Assembly: GCF_031846645.1 (NCBI RefSeq) | Contig: NZ_JAVRHN010000005.1 | Span: 271,941-335,940, forward strand | Direction: 5' to 3' | Source of the DNA: Autumnicola psychrophila | Lineage (GTDB): Bacteria > Bacteroidota > Bacteroidia > Flavobacteriales > Flavobacteriaceae | Length of the DNA stretch: 64,000 nucleotides | Part shown: in pieces, positions 34,533-43,166 of the stretch | How positions within the stretch are numbered: the stretch's first letter is position 1 | Layout of the letters: each line of letters begins with the position of its first letter | Position numbers and translations under genes: made by a program | Notes under the pieces: generated by a model | The model's input: only the letters and a program-made list of their open reading frames with translations | What the model was told of the DNA's origin: nothing | Databases searched by the model: none

Positions 34533-34691
34533 ATGAAAGTAAAGAAAACAGCAAAAGACGCAGGAGAAAAAGCAGCTAAGCTATGGGCTGCAAAGAAAGG
34601 ACTAGGACTAGCCGGAAGCCTCCTAAAGTGGGGAGCTCTTGCAGGAGTAGCCTATCTTGGATATCAATTCTATAAAGAAAACTACGAATAA
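34533..34691 (+). CDS. 52-residue Gly/Ala-rich membrane peptide
   Basis: ATG AAA GTA AAG at 34533 to TAA at 34691 gives 52 residues: a basic N-terminal helix (KKTAKDAGEKAAKLWAAKKG) and one hydrophobic segment (LLKWGALAGVAYLGYQFY). The layout parallels the C-terminal helix of the protein at 33663, without the long tail. It is too short for standard gene length cut-offs. An 8-bp inverted repeat ATTACACG/CGTGTAAT at 34703-34744 lies just downstream. Confidence 0.5.
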   Translation: MKVKKTAKDAGEKAAKLWAAKKGLGLAGSLLKWGALAGVAYLGYQFYKENYE

Positions 34692-34907
34692 ATGCATAGC
34701 GGATTACACGCCGACAATTTAGGTTAAAAATCTATACGTGTAATAGTTACAATCTTAATGGAAAGCTTATGTTTAAAATAAGTTTTCCATTTAAAGTTAA
34801 TGTGAATAACATTATAATTGCATGGCCAATACCACTACATTTATTCTTTCGTTTTTACAGAATTCCCAATGGAATTTATAAGGTGGAAAGGGGCAAAAAA
34901 CTAGAAA

Positions 34908-35489
34908 ATGAGTAGATATCAGGATGATTTGAGTAATATGAGATCTTTAGATCTTTACCTGGAAACCCTTGGCAATGAGGAATACCGGAAGGTAAGAAGT
35001 AAAATAGGAACTCAAAAATTAATTCCTGCCCCTCTGGTAGGTATGGATATCTCCTCTAATAGTTTTCATAGGTTGCTACATCGAAAAAGTAAAGAGAGTG
35101 AACTCAGAAGTCTTAAACAATTTCAGAAGAAATTTAAATGGCAGTTTGATATAGATTCTGTTCTGGAGGGTGAATATGATGCACTGGTGTTAACGGATGC
35201 CAAACGTGTTATTAACTGGGTAAGCAAAGGTTTTTTCGACATGACCGGATATTCCTCCAGCTTCGCCATTGGCCGAACTCCTGACTTTTTGCAGGGAAAA
35301 AGCACTCCAGCAGAAAAAAAGAAAAGAGTTTCCCGAAAATTAAAAGAGGAAATTATTTTTACTGAAACTTTCACCAATTACAGAAAGAATAAAGAGGAAT
35401 ACTTGTGTGAAATAACAGTGATTCCGTTGCTCTCCTATGGCACAGAACTTACTCACTTCCTGGCGTTGGAAAGAGAAGTCGCTGCTTAG
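34908..35489 (+). CDS. PAS (LOV-like) protein without the photoactive cysteine
   Basis: 193 residues. A helical N-terminus is followed by a single PAS domain (~85-185): ALVLTDAKRVINWVSKGFFDMTGYSSSFAIGRTPDFLQGKST, then TNYRKNKEEYLCEITVIPL. GRxxxFLQG is the LOV signature, but the flavin-reactive Cys of NCRFLQ is replaced (TPDFLQ). No output domain is present, so it may act by protein-protein contact. No signal peptide. Confidence 0.75.
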   Translation: MSRYQDDLSNMRSLDLYLETLGNEEYRKVRSKIGTQKLIPAPLVGMDISSNSFHRLLHRKSKESELRSLKQFQKKFKWQFDIDSVLEGEYDALVLTDAKRVINWVSKGFFDMTGYSSSFAIGRTPDFLQGKSTPAEKKKRVSRKLKEEIIFTETFTNYRKNKEEYLCEITVIPLLSYGTELTHFLALEREVAA

Positions 35490-36050
35490 CAATTTGAAGT
35501 GCGAAATAAAAGAGAGTACCAGGCAGGAAGTAAAATGATCTTTTCTATTTCTCCTGAAACTTAAAAAGAGGTGGTAAAAATGGCAAATAGCGGGCCTGGT
35601 CTAAAGTTCGAAGAAATAAGGAATCGGCTCCGATTAAGAAAGCTTCACTCTTTTCTTATTTTTTGCCTCAAAAACAGGGTTATACTGAGACTGATGAACT
35701 GTACATGAGTTTTCTGTATTATTTATTTTAAATAATTTAAGTGAACTGCTTCGGAGCAAGCCCACGAAGCATTAGGAAGAAATAACTTTAAATTTCGATT
35801 ATCGAGTAAAGAAGCGACATCTCTAAGATTCCAGTTATCGAGCTGATTTACAGAACCAAGCTTAGAAAAAAGATTTTTCTTGATTCAGTTTCCACTAGTA
35901 AATTCCCGGTTTGCAATTTTGAATACCTCCTCCACCTTTGTTTAGTAATGAGCACTTATCCTGTTATAGAATTCCTAAACTTTTCTCATATTACTCTCTC
36001 TACTTTTTTATACCCGTATTAATTTCTAAATTTATAAAAAACAGAATATA
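35490..36050. other. Intergenic, no gene seen
   Basis: 560 bp of AT-rich DNA. The only feature noted is a weak match to the dispersed repeat around 35576. No ORF or stable hairpin was recognised. Confidence 0.5.
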
Positions 36051-37037
36051 ATGAACTATAGAAAACTGGGGAAAACAGGATTAAAAATTTCAGAAATCTC
36101 ACTTGGAACATGGCAGGTAGGAGGAAAATGGGGATCGGGATTTGACGATGAAAAAGCCGATAAAATTATAAACACAGCAATAGACCAGGGTGTAAATTTT
36201 ATTGATACCGCCGATGTGTATGAAGAGGGCCTAAGTGAAAAGGCAGTTGGTAGAGTCGTCCGTTCCCGGTCTGAAGAAATTTATGTGGCAACAAAATGCG
36301 GCAGACAAATTAATCCACACATAAATGAAAATTATACTCCGGAAGTTCTTACAAAGTTCGTGGAAGACAGCTTGAAAAGAACCGGACTTGAACGGCTGGA
36401 CCTTGTTCAACTGCATTGCCCTCCAACAGACGTTTACTATCGTCCCGAAATTTTTGAAACTTTTGATCGGCTTAAAGATCAGGGAAAAGTCCGCAACCTG
36501 GGAGTAAGTGTCGAGAAAATTGAAGAAGGCATAAAAGCAATGGAATATGATAATGTTGCTACCGTTCAGATAATCTTCAACCTCTTCAGGCAACGTCCGT
36601 CTGAATTATTCTTTACGGAAGCCAGGAAAAAAGACATTGGAATTATCGCTCGGGTACCTTTGGCCAGTGGATTACTAACCGGAAAATTTGATTCTAACAG
36701 TCATTTTGACAAAGAAGATCACCGGAATTTCAACAGAAACGGAGAAGCTTTCGACAAAGGTGAAACTTTCGCCGGAGTAGATTTTGAGCAGGGATTAAAA
36801 GCCGTGGACGAACTAAAATCGCTTTTTCCAGATACAAAAAACCTTGCACCCATAGCTTTACAATGGATTCTTCAGTTTCAGGAGATAAGCTGTATCATTC
36901 CAGGTGCGTCTAAAGAAGATCATTTATTATCAAACACTTCAGTTTATGACCTTCCGCCGTTATCTTCGGAAAAAATTGAAAAAATGAATGCTATTTACGA
37001 CAAATACATTAAGCCACAAGTGCACCAACGCTGGTAG
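36051..37037 (+). CDS. Aldo/keto reductase
   Basis: 328 residues with the AKR barrel: YRKLGKTGLKISEISLGTWQVGG, FIDTADVYEEGLSEKAVG (catalytic Asp and Tyr), VATKCGRQ (catalytic Lys) and DLVQLHCPPTDVYY (His). It would reduce carbonyl substrates using NADPH; it belongs to the YhdN/Tas-like group and the substrate is unknown. Monocistronic; a strong hairpin follows. Confidence 0.92.
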   Translation: MNYRKLGKTGLKISEISLGTWQVGGKWGSGFDDEKADKIINTAIDQGVNFIDTADVYEEGLSEKAVGRVVRSRSEEIYVATKCGRQINPHINENYTPEVLTKFVEDSLKRTGLERLDLVQLHCPPTDVYYRPEIFETFDRLKDQGKVRNLGVSVEKIEEGIKAMEYDNVATVQIIFNLFRQRPSELFFTEARKKDIGIIARVPLASGLLTGKFDSNSHFDKEDHRNFNRNGEAFDKGETFAGVDFEQGLKAVDELKSLFPDTKNLAPIALQWILQFQEISCIIPGASKEDHLLSNTSVYDLPPLSSEKIEKMNAIYDKYIKPQVHQRW

Positions 37038-37066
37038 TATTGTCGCTATAATAAGATGTCTTTAAG

Positions 37067-37150
37067 AGGCCGTCTGGAAATGCCAGTTTTCGTCAACTGA
37101 AGTTGTATCAGAAAATTGACAGGCTTATTTTCGGACGGCTTTTTCTTTTC
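37067..37150 (+). terminator. Long hairpin terminator after the aldo/keto reductase
   Basis: AGGCCGTCTGGAAAT (37067-37081) and ATTTTCGGACGGCTT (37127-37141) pair over 15 positions in RNA; all three mismatches are G-U wobbles. TTTTCTTTT follows. The ~45-nt loop contains the smaller stem CAACT/AGTTG. The remaining 37150-37580 shows no gene. Confidence 0.65.
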
Positions 37151-37580
37151 CTGAAAAAGTTCAGTTAAAATCATTTCTTAAACTCTTTCACTAAAAGTGG
37201 GTATTGTATCAGCAAAGCTTTCCCTTTAAATTTACCGGAAAGATTTAGCTCATATTTTTTCGGAATTTCTTATTCCACTGAACACAAAAATTTGCTAATG
37301 CTTCTAACTTAACTTTCAGAATTAACTGAAATTAATTTGATTTATTAAGCTGATAAAATATTCCGGAGAAGAACTATCTTTCCTATTACTTTCAGCTTTA
37401 ATGCCAAATATATAATTGATTTAAATTTTAATAATTGTCCGTTTGAATACTAACTAAGTTATGTCCCTTTAGCGGAATAGGAAGGTCAAACAAAGGCGTC
37501 GCGATAGCGCTTTACGTAACAATTTTACTAAAATTGTATTTGTATAAATTTAAGCTTTACCTATGTAATACGCTGTTGTA

Positions 37581-38201
37581 ATGACATCTCAAGAAAATAC
37601 TTCTACTAAAGATCTTCATATTTTAATAATTGAAGATGAAATTCTGGTTGCAGAGAATATCGCCAAAATCCTGAGTAAACAGGGAGATTATATATTTTCT
37701 ATTGCGGCTAATGAGAAAGAAGCGCTAAAAATTTTCAAAAATAATCCCGTCAAACTCATTGTAAGCGATATCCACCTAAACAATAGCGCAGACGGGACCT
37801 GCATTGTGAAAAAGATACAAGGTGAACACTGGGTGCCGGTAATTTATATTTCTGCTTACACAGATAAGAGCTTCCTGGATGCTGCATTAGAAACCGAACC
37901 TGTGGTCTACCTCGTAAAACCATTCTTAGAGCGACAGTTACTGGTAGCCTTTTCTATTGCACTAAATAAAATTGAAAAGTTTGAAATGGATAATGCGGTT
38001 GCCAAACCAAGTAGCAGAGAACTTCAAATCATAGCCTTACTCACCCGTGGATTTAACAGCCGCGATATTGGAAATATTCTTTTTTTAAGCGAGCATACAA
38101 TAAAAACTCAACGTAAAAATCTTCTGAAAAAATTTGACGTGGCGTCCACTTACGAATTAATTGCCCTGGCAGCCAGGCTTAAGTGGGTCAAGAATGAATA
38201 G
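37581..38201 (+). CDS. Response regulator, receiver plus LuxR-type HTH
   Basis: 206 residues. The receiver domain (~10-125) has the acidic pair IIEDE, the phosphoacceptor Asp63 in VSDIHL, and a conserved Lys (YLVKPF). The C-terminal HTH (~137-200; SSRELQIIALLTRGFNSRDIGNILFLSEHTIKTQRKNLLKKF) is of the LuxR/NarL type. It is the partner of the kinase that follows; the genes overlap by 8 nt. Confidence 0.92.
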   Translation: MTSQENTSTKDLHILIIEDEILVAENIAKILSKQGDYIFSIAANEKEALKIFKNNPVKLIVSDIHLNNSADGTCIVKKIQGEHWVPVIYISAYTDKSFLDAALETEPVVYLVKPFLERQLLVAFSIALNKIEKFEMDNAVAKPSSRELQIIALLTRGFNSRDIGNILFLSEHTIKTQRKNLLKKFDVASTYELIALAARLKWVKNE

Positions 38202-39462
38202 GAAAAGATTGCAGTTTTCCCACTTCTTTAGAACATTAAGCGGGACACAGGGACTGGAAATTGAACAGAAAATTTTTAATGTGTCCTCTTTTTCCATCTC
38301 TGTTTTTGCCCTGGTGGGAACTTTTATAAATTACATTATAGGCCTTAACATGGCTGTTGTTGGACTGAGTTTTATTGGTAGTATTATCGCATTTTACTTG
38401 TTCTATTTATCAAGGTATGGGAATAAATATTCTAACCAGCTTATAAGCTACTACCTTTTAGCGATAATTGCGGTCCTGGGCGTCATGTACTTTTATAATA
38501 ATGGCCTTGGCGGCACAGTGGCCTATCTCATTATTGTCCTTCTGAATGTTTTTATTCTGGTAGCACCGGCAAGATTTCAGTACAGAATTGCCGGGATTCT
38601 GTTCCTGTTTTTTACGGCTCTGCTCCTACTTGAACTCCACTTCCCAGGTTGGATTACGCCCTATTCTTCCCGTGGTGAAGCTGTAATTGACCATATGACG
38701 ACGATGCTCTATTCTATGGGTTTAACGACTTATGTGATTATCAACTTCAGGAATAAGATGCTGAAGGACAGAAAGGAAATTTTGAGAAAAAATTCAGAAA
38801 TCCAGAGTCAGAAGATGGAGATTGAAAGCAGGCAGCTGGAACTTCAGAAAACTATAAACGAACTACAGGAAAGAAACGCCTTCATAGAAACCCTTCTGCG
38901 GGAGTTAAGCCACCGGGTAAAAAATAATTTGCAGCTGGTAATAAGTATCCTGGATATGCAGATTATGGAAGATGAAAAATCCCAGGTACAGGAAACAAAA
39001 AACCGGCTCACCGCACTTATTCTGGTGCATCAACGGCTGTACGGACAGGAAACGGGTGTTGCTATTTTTATGCCTGATTATATTAAGGAACTTTGTGAAT
39101 CTATAGAATTCTTTAATAAACCTCTGACTACTGAGAGAGAAATAATTTCCTATCATGTTGAACCCATTGATTTAAATGTTGAAAAGGTAATTTCTTTGGG
39201 ACTTATTATCAACGAAATCATAACTAATTCCTTTAAACATGCATTTCACGATGCCGAACATCCGCATATTACAGTAGCTTTTAAGTTTATAGATAACCAT
39301 TATCATCTTAAAATAGAAGATAACGGTTCAGGTTTTATCTATAACAAAGTAAATAGTAGGACAGGAATGTCTTTAATTAATTCCCTTACAAAGCAATTAG
39401 GCGGAAAATTAACTATAGATACTAAGCCAGGAAATGGGACGGTGTATTTTCTGAATTTTTAA
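38194..39462 (+). CDS. Membrane sensor histidine kinase, HisKA_2/HWE-like type
   Basis: 422 residues from MNRKRLQFSHFF (ATG 38194); a longer start inside the regulator gene is rejected. About six membrane helices (~25-190) lead to a coiled coil (EIESRQLELQKTINELQERNAF) and an atypical H-box ELSHRVKNNLQLVISILDMQ with His near residue 240. An ATPase domain follows (GLIINEIITNSFKHAF, EDNGSGF, GTGMSL-like RTGMSLI, GNGTVYF). HisKA_2 kinases usually signal through non-classical phosphorelays; the 8-nt overlap with the receiver-LuxR gene makes them a cognate pair. Confidence 0.9.
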   Translation: MNRKRLQFSHFFRTLSGTQGLEIEQKIFNVSSFSISVFALVGTFINYIIGLNMAVVGLSFIGSIIAFYLFYLSRYGNKYSNQLISYYLLAIIAVLGVMYFYNNGLGGTVAYLIIVLLNVFILVAPARFQYRIAGILFLFFTALLLLELHFPGWITPYSSRGEAVIDHMTTMLYSMGLTTYVIINFRNKMLKDRKEILRKNSEIQSQKMEIESRQLELQKTINELQERNAFIETLLRELSHRVKNNLQLVISILDMQIMEDEKSQVQETKNRLTALILVHQRLYGQETGVAIFMPDYIKELCESIEFFNKPLTTEREIISYHVEPIDLNVEKVISLGLIINEIITNSFKHAFHDAEHPHITVAFKFIDNHYHLKIEDNGSGFIYNKVNSRTGMSLINSLTKQLGGKLTIDTKPGNGTVYFLNF

Positions 39463-39739
39463 ATGAACAGCTGATTTTGTGAAATTCTCTAAAAAAGGAA
39501 GCCCTTAAAAAAACAATAATTCTGCTTTCCATTTCTTTCAAATCGAAGTTTAACCATTTAAAATGTTAAAATTGGCATAGACTTCAAGTTCTACAATCAC
39601 TTCGGTTTAATATGTTAAAAACCTGATTGCCATCAAATTGACCCTTAACAAATGTATTAAATTAAGGTTAGCATCTATGGGTGAGCTTTTTTGTAATGTG
39701 TAAGAATTAACTATATTGTTAATAATTTAACAATATAGC

Positions 39740-40537
39740 ATGAAAGCTGAAAACCACAAAATTTCAGAATTGTGGAGAAGAGAATACTCTTCTGAAATTA
39801 TGGAATATTCGCGTTATCAAATTACTGAACAATTCGAAAGAATGGCTGCTCTTTTTGCTCCTGGAGAGTCTTATTTCTACATACTGAACATGCACAATCT
39901 GGAACTGGATTATATTTCCCCCAGTGTAGAAAATTTTATGGGTATTTCTTCTAAAGACATCAATATGGAACAACTACTTATGGCTGCGCTACCAGAAGAA
40001 GTCGAAAAGCTGGAAAAAAAAGAACTGGTAATAAAAGATTTTTTTTGTCACCATCTTAAAGCCTCAGAGATTACGAAATACAAAATTATCTATTCTTACA
40101 AAATGGTGGATCATAAAAAGAAAAACCGCATCATGCTTATGCAGGCCACCCCTATTTCTATTGCAGACAATAATACGCCAATGCACGTCTTCACAATTCA
40201 CAGTGACATATCACATATTGCAGCCAATAGTACCAACAGTGTCTCTTTTGTTAATATCCACGGGGGCCAGTCTTTTTATAACGTTCCGGTAAACAAAGGG
40301 ATTTTTAAACCTACTATGGGAAATGCAGAACCTTATATTTCTGCTTCTTCACTAACCAAAAGAGAAAGAGAGGTTGTAGATCTGCTCGCCCGGGGCTATA
40401 GTGCCAAACAAATCGCAGATAATTTAAACCTTTCTATCCACACCATCCACACCCATAGAAAAAATGTCCTATCTAAAAGCGGATGTAAAAATACAGCTGA
40501 ACTTATTGCCGAAAGCCTGATGGCCGGAATAATATAA
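39740..40537 (+). CDS. PAS-LuxR transcriptional regulator
   Basis: 265 residues. A PAS-like domain (~40-165; YFYILNMHNLELDYISPSVENFMGISSKDI) and a C-terminal LuxR HTH (~205-262; LTKREREVVDLLARGYSAKQIADNLNLSIHTIHTHRKNVLSKSG). The same architecture occurs in many Bacteroidota one-component regulators. It lies downstream of the two-component pair but 277 nt away, so it is probably a separate transcript. Confidence 0.88.
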   Translation: MKAENHKISELWRREYSSEIMEYSRYQITEQFERMAALFAPGESYFYILNMHNLELDYISPSVENFMGISSKDINMEQLLMAALPEEVEKLEKKELVIKDFFCHHLKASEITKYKIIYSYKMVDHKKKNRIMLMQATPISIADNNTPMHVFTIHSDISHIAANSTNSVSFVNIHGGQSFYNVPVNKGIFKPTMGNAEPYISASSLTKREREVVDLLARGYSAKQIADNLNLSIHTIHTHRKNVLSKSGCKNTAELIAESLMAGII

Positions 40538-40544
40538 GAAGAAA

Positions 40545-40581
40545 AACCATAGGATCCTGATACACTCATTCTCCTATGGTT
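40545..40581. terminator. Bidirectional hairpin between convergent genes
   Basis: AACCATAGGA and TCCTATGGTT pair perfectly over 10 bp with a 17-nt loop. It sits between the convergent PAS-LuxR and PEGA-like genes. T-tracts are weak. Confidence 0.55.
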
Positions 40582-40592
40582 GGCTAATTCTC

Positions 40593-41288
40593 CTATTTTA
40601 TACGGGCCTGGAATTCAGAAATAACATTGTTATAACTCCTTAGTACCCGGTCCCATTCCTTGTACAGGTGATCACTTTTTACACTTGTCATAGAATCTCC
40701 CGATTCTTCGCTCACAAGTTTTACTTTAAAACTAAGCGGATTTGTTGAAGATTCTTTCACAATCATCCTTGTTCGGATTGTATTTTGCTCAAAAGTTTGT
40801 AACGACCATGCTGTTCTTAAATAACCCGTTTCCTTATCGGTCATTTCAATAACATCTATATAGTTTAAGACGATTTGGTTGATTAATTTCCATGCCTGAT
40901 TTTTATCCATTGTATTCACTTTGATCTCTATGTCAACATTGGCAATATCTGTCTGCACAGAAGCATCAAAAGCATCGTCGTTTCTCATCTTCACATAATG
41001 AGTTCTTGGAGGCTTAGTCATACCTTTCTGGTTGCAAAATTCTATGGTTTCGTTAAGAAAGCCCGTCTTTTTTGTCACTACTGTAACACAGGAATTTTTT
41101 GGCACCAGCACTTCTGTAGATCCTTTTCCTAATAGTTTACCATTAACATAAATTTCTGCATCTGTTTCTGAAACTCCAACCTTTACTTTTTTCTTTCCGT
41201 AGTAATTTTCATCATTGTGAGCAATACTGGTAGCAGGTAAAAGGGAAAATGAAAGCGCAAATAAAATCAAAAACGTAATTTTCTTCAT
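40593..41288 (-). CDS. Secreted protein with PEGA-like N-terminal domain
   Basis: 231 residues with signal peptide (KKITFLILFALSFSLLPATSIAH). Residues ~35-100 look like a PEGA/carboxypeptidase-regulatory fold (VGVSETDAEIYVNGKLLGKGSTEVLVPKN, VVTKKTGFLNETIEF). The second half (MDKNQAWKLINQIVLNYIDVIEMTDKETGYLRTAWSL) resembles small periplasmic proteins of unknown function. It lies 80 nt downstream of the beta-barrel gene in the same direction, so the pair may be one operon. Confidence 0.65.
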   Translation of the reverse strand: MKKITFLILFALSFSLLPATSIAHNDENYYGKKKVKVGVSETDAEIYVNGKLLGKGSTEVLVPKNSCVTVVTKKTGFLNETIEFCNQKGMTKPPRTHYVKMRNDDAFDASVQTDIANVDIEIKVNTMDKNQAWKLINQIVLNYIDVIEMTDKETGYLRTAWSLQTFEQNTIRTRMIVKESSTNPLSFKVKLVSEESGDSMTSVKSDHLYKEWDRVLRSYNNVISEFQARIK

Positions 41289-41368
41289 AACTGAATTTTT
41301 AATAATTAATAACTGATAATTGTTGTTGTACTCCTGAAGAATTGAAGATCAAAACATCCTGTGTGTTT

Positions 41369-42055
41369 TTAAAAAGCAAAGCCAAGGCCAATATTTGCTA
41401 TTAAGCCTTTATACAGTAGATTTTGAGGGGAAGACTCGGTATCAAAAGATTCGGTATGGGTTTCTGTATGGCCGTCATCAAACACCACTTCCATCTCGTA
41501 ACTCTCTGGCAGAGAAGAAAAACTGTAGCCTATTTCTGGTCTCAGATAAAACAGACCACCAATTTTAGCTCCCAGCTTCAGATTAAAGGAGCCATGGGAA
41601 AGATCAATATCTCCCGTTCCTGAATCTGTTCTTGATGGGTCTTTAGATGCAATACCCGTTAGTACTCCTTCAATTTTTATATTACCATAACTGGCACCTA
41701 CATAGAGACCCTTTCCCGGACTAAAAAGGTAGTAGTTGAGGCCACCTTCCATATAGGTGAATTCGAGCTTATCGCCGGAATCTTCGTAGCCTTCCTCCTC
41801 TTCAGGTGCAATCCAATCTGTTGAAAGCATTGAATAATCTACACTTACAGAGAGTTTGTGATCCAGCAAAGGAGTCACATACTCCACGTTGCCACCTATC
41901 AGGTTTGGAAAACCCAGTTTCACTCCAAACCTGAAGGGTCTTACCTTTGGTCTGTCTTCCTGGAAATAATACTCCTCACTCACCTCCTGCGCCGAAGCCA
42001 CAGCGGAGATTATCATAAACATTGTGATAAAAGAGATTTGAATAGCTTTTTTCAT
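41369..42055 (-). CDS. Outer-membrane beta-barrel protein
   Basis: 228 residues with signal peptide (ISFITMFMIISAVASA) and a terminal Phe. Alternating hydrophobic strands with aromatic girdle residues (RFGVKLGFPNLIGGNVEYV, KLSVSVDYSML, LYVGASYGNIKIEGVL, SFNLKLGAKIGGLFYLRPEIGYSF, GLIANIGLGFAF) indicate an OmpA/OmpX-like 8-stranded barrel. No export partner is nearby. Confidence 0.82.
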   Translation of the reverse strand: MKKAIQISFITMFMIISAVASAQEVSEEYYFQEDRPKVRPFRFGVKLGFPNLIGGNVEYVTPLLDHKLSVSVDYSMLSTDWIAPEEEEGYEDSGDKLEFTYMEGGLNYYLFSPGKGLYVGASYGNIKIEGVLTGIASKDPSRTDSGTGDIDLSHGSFNLKLGAKIGGLFYLRPEIGYSFSSLPESYEMEVVFDDGHTETHTESFDTESSPQNLLYKGLIANIGLGFAF

Positions 42056-42513
42056 ATTATTCTGAATTAATTTTGTTTAGAAGTTGAGGTATTTGTTATT
42101 CTTCATTACTGTTGTAAAAATAAAAGAGGGTGCTGCTCCACACAATACCCATTTATAGTGATATTTTGTTTTTACAAAAGTGAAAAGTTAATGAGGGAGG
42201 AGGAAAAGAGTTAAAAGAGAAGAGAAAATAGAGAAGAGAAGCAGGAATCAGGAGAAAAAAGGTAAGAGGTAAAATTCAGAATTAATCTGAGCTTAGAAAA
42301 TATAGCATTCTGATAATTGCAATTTTTAAGGCATGATCCAAAGGTTCAGTGATTTGTTATTTGTGCATTCGTGGTTTTATTACGTTAATAAGGGAGAGAG
42401 TTGAAACAGAGAAAAGAAAAGAGAAGCAAGAAGCAGAAGGTGAGATTCCTGGTTCACGTGGGTTTATATAATATAACAGATAATTGCCATTTTTGAGGGA
42501 TAGTCTAATACGT
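42056..42513. other. Intergenic, low-complexity purine-rich DNA
   Basis: 458 bp with long GA-rich stretches around 42180-42260 and 42390-42440, and weak dispersed-repeat-like sequence (GATAATTGCCATTTTTGAGG) near 42480. No gene seen. Confidence 0.5.
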
Positions 42514-43020
42514 TCAGCGGTCAACTTCAGCCCAGATCTTCGGTAAGCCTTCTTTACCCAATAAAGGATCGGTGCCAGGCAATGGCACCTCAGCAATGTT
42601 TTCATCAGCTTTGGGACGTTCGGATTCCTTTCCGTAGTTCATATCATGCTCCATACCATCGGGATAAGCCCCTACAATATGAAAATCTTCACCTCCAAGA
42701 TTTTTATGGCCTACTCCAGCCGGAATAACAATAATATCTCCGGCAGTTACCTCCAGCTTCTCACCCTTTTCTCCGCCTAATTGAAGTAAAGCGCTTCCAC
42801 TATAAACCCCGAGCACTTCATGAGTGTTACTATGATAATGATGATAACTAAAGACGCCATTCCTCCAGGAATTTCTCCAGTTATTCTCTAAAAAATGATG
42901 CTCAAGCCATTCCGCACCGGAACCTCCTCTTTCGGAAAAAGCATTTTTATATAACAGCAAGGGAAGCTTATTATTTGGAATGCTTCCGTCGTCCTTAAAA
43001 AAATATTTTTCTGGTTTCAT
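42514..43020 (-). CDS. Cupin-domain protein
   Basis: 168 residues with one cupin: FSYHHYHSNTHEVLGVYSGSALLQLGGEKGEKLEVTAGDIIVIPAGVGHKNLGG carries the His and Glu metal ligands in the two cupin motifs. Similar small cupins in Bacteroidota are annotated as cupin-domain proteins of unknown function. No signal peptide. It is downstream of the giant secreted protein gene on the same strand with a 146-nt gap. Confidence 0.85.
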   Translation of the reverse strand: MKPEKYFFKDDGSIPNNKLPLLLYKNAFSERGGSGAEWLEHHFLENNWRNSWRNGVFSYHHYHSNTHEVLGVYSGSALLQLGGEKGEKLEVTAGDIIVIPAGVGHKNLGGEDFHIVGAYPDGMEHDMNYGKESERPKADENIAEVPLPGTDPLLGKEGLPKIWAEVDR

Positions 43021-43166
43021 AAAACTGCTTTTTTGACTGGTTTAAGCTGAAATCCCTTGAATATAGGAAACTCTCCGGAATTTCAGGAATGAAAACCAGG
43101 CTTTGATCTTACTTTAACAAAAAGAAGCAACCCCTTATTTCATACAATTGTTTGTTAATTTTCAAA

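Noticed and set aside
34908..35489. Blue-light LOV photoreceptor
   Set aside because: The reactive Cys is absent.
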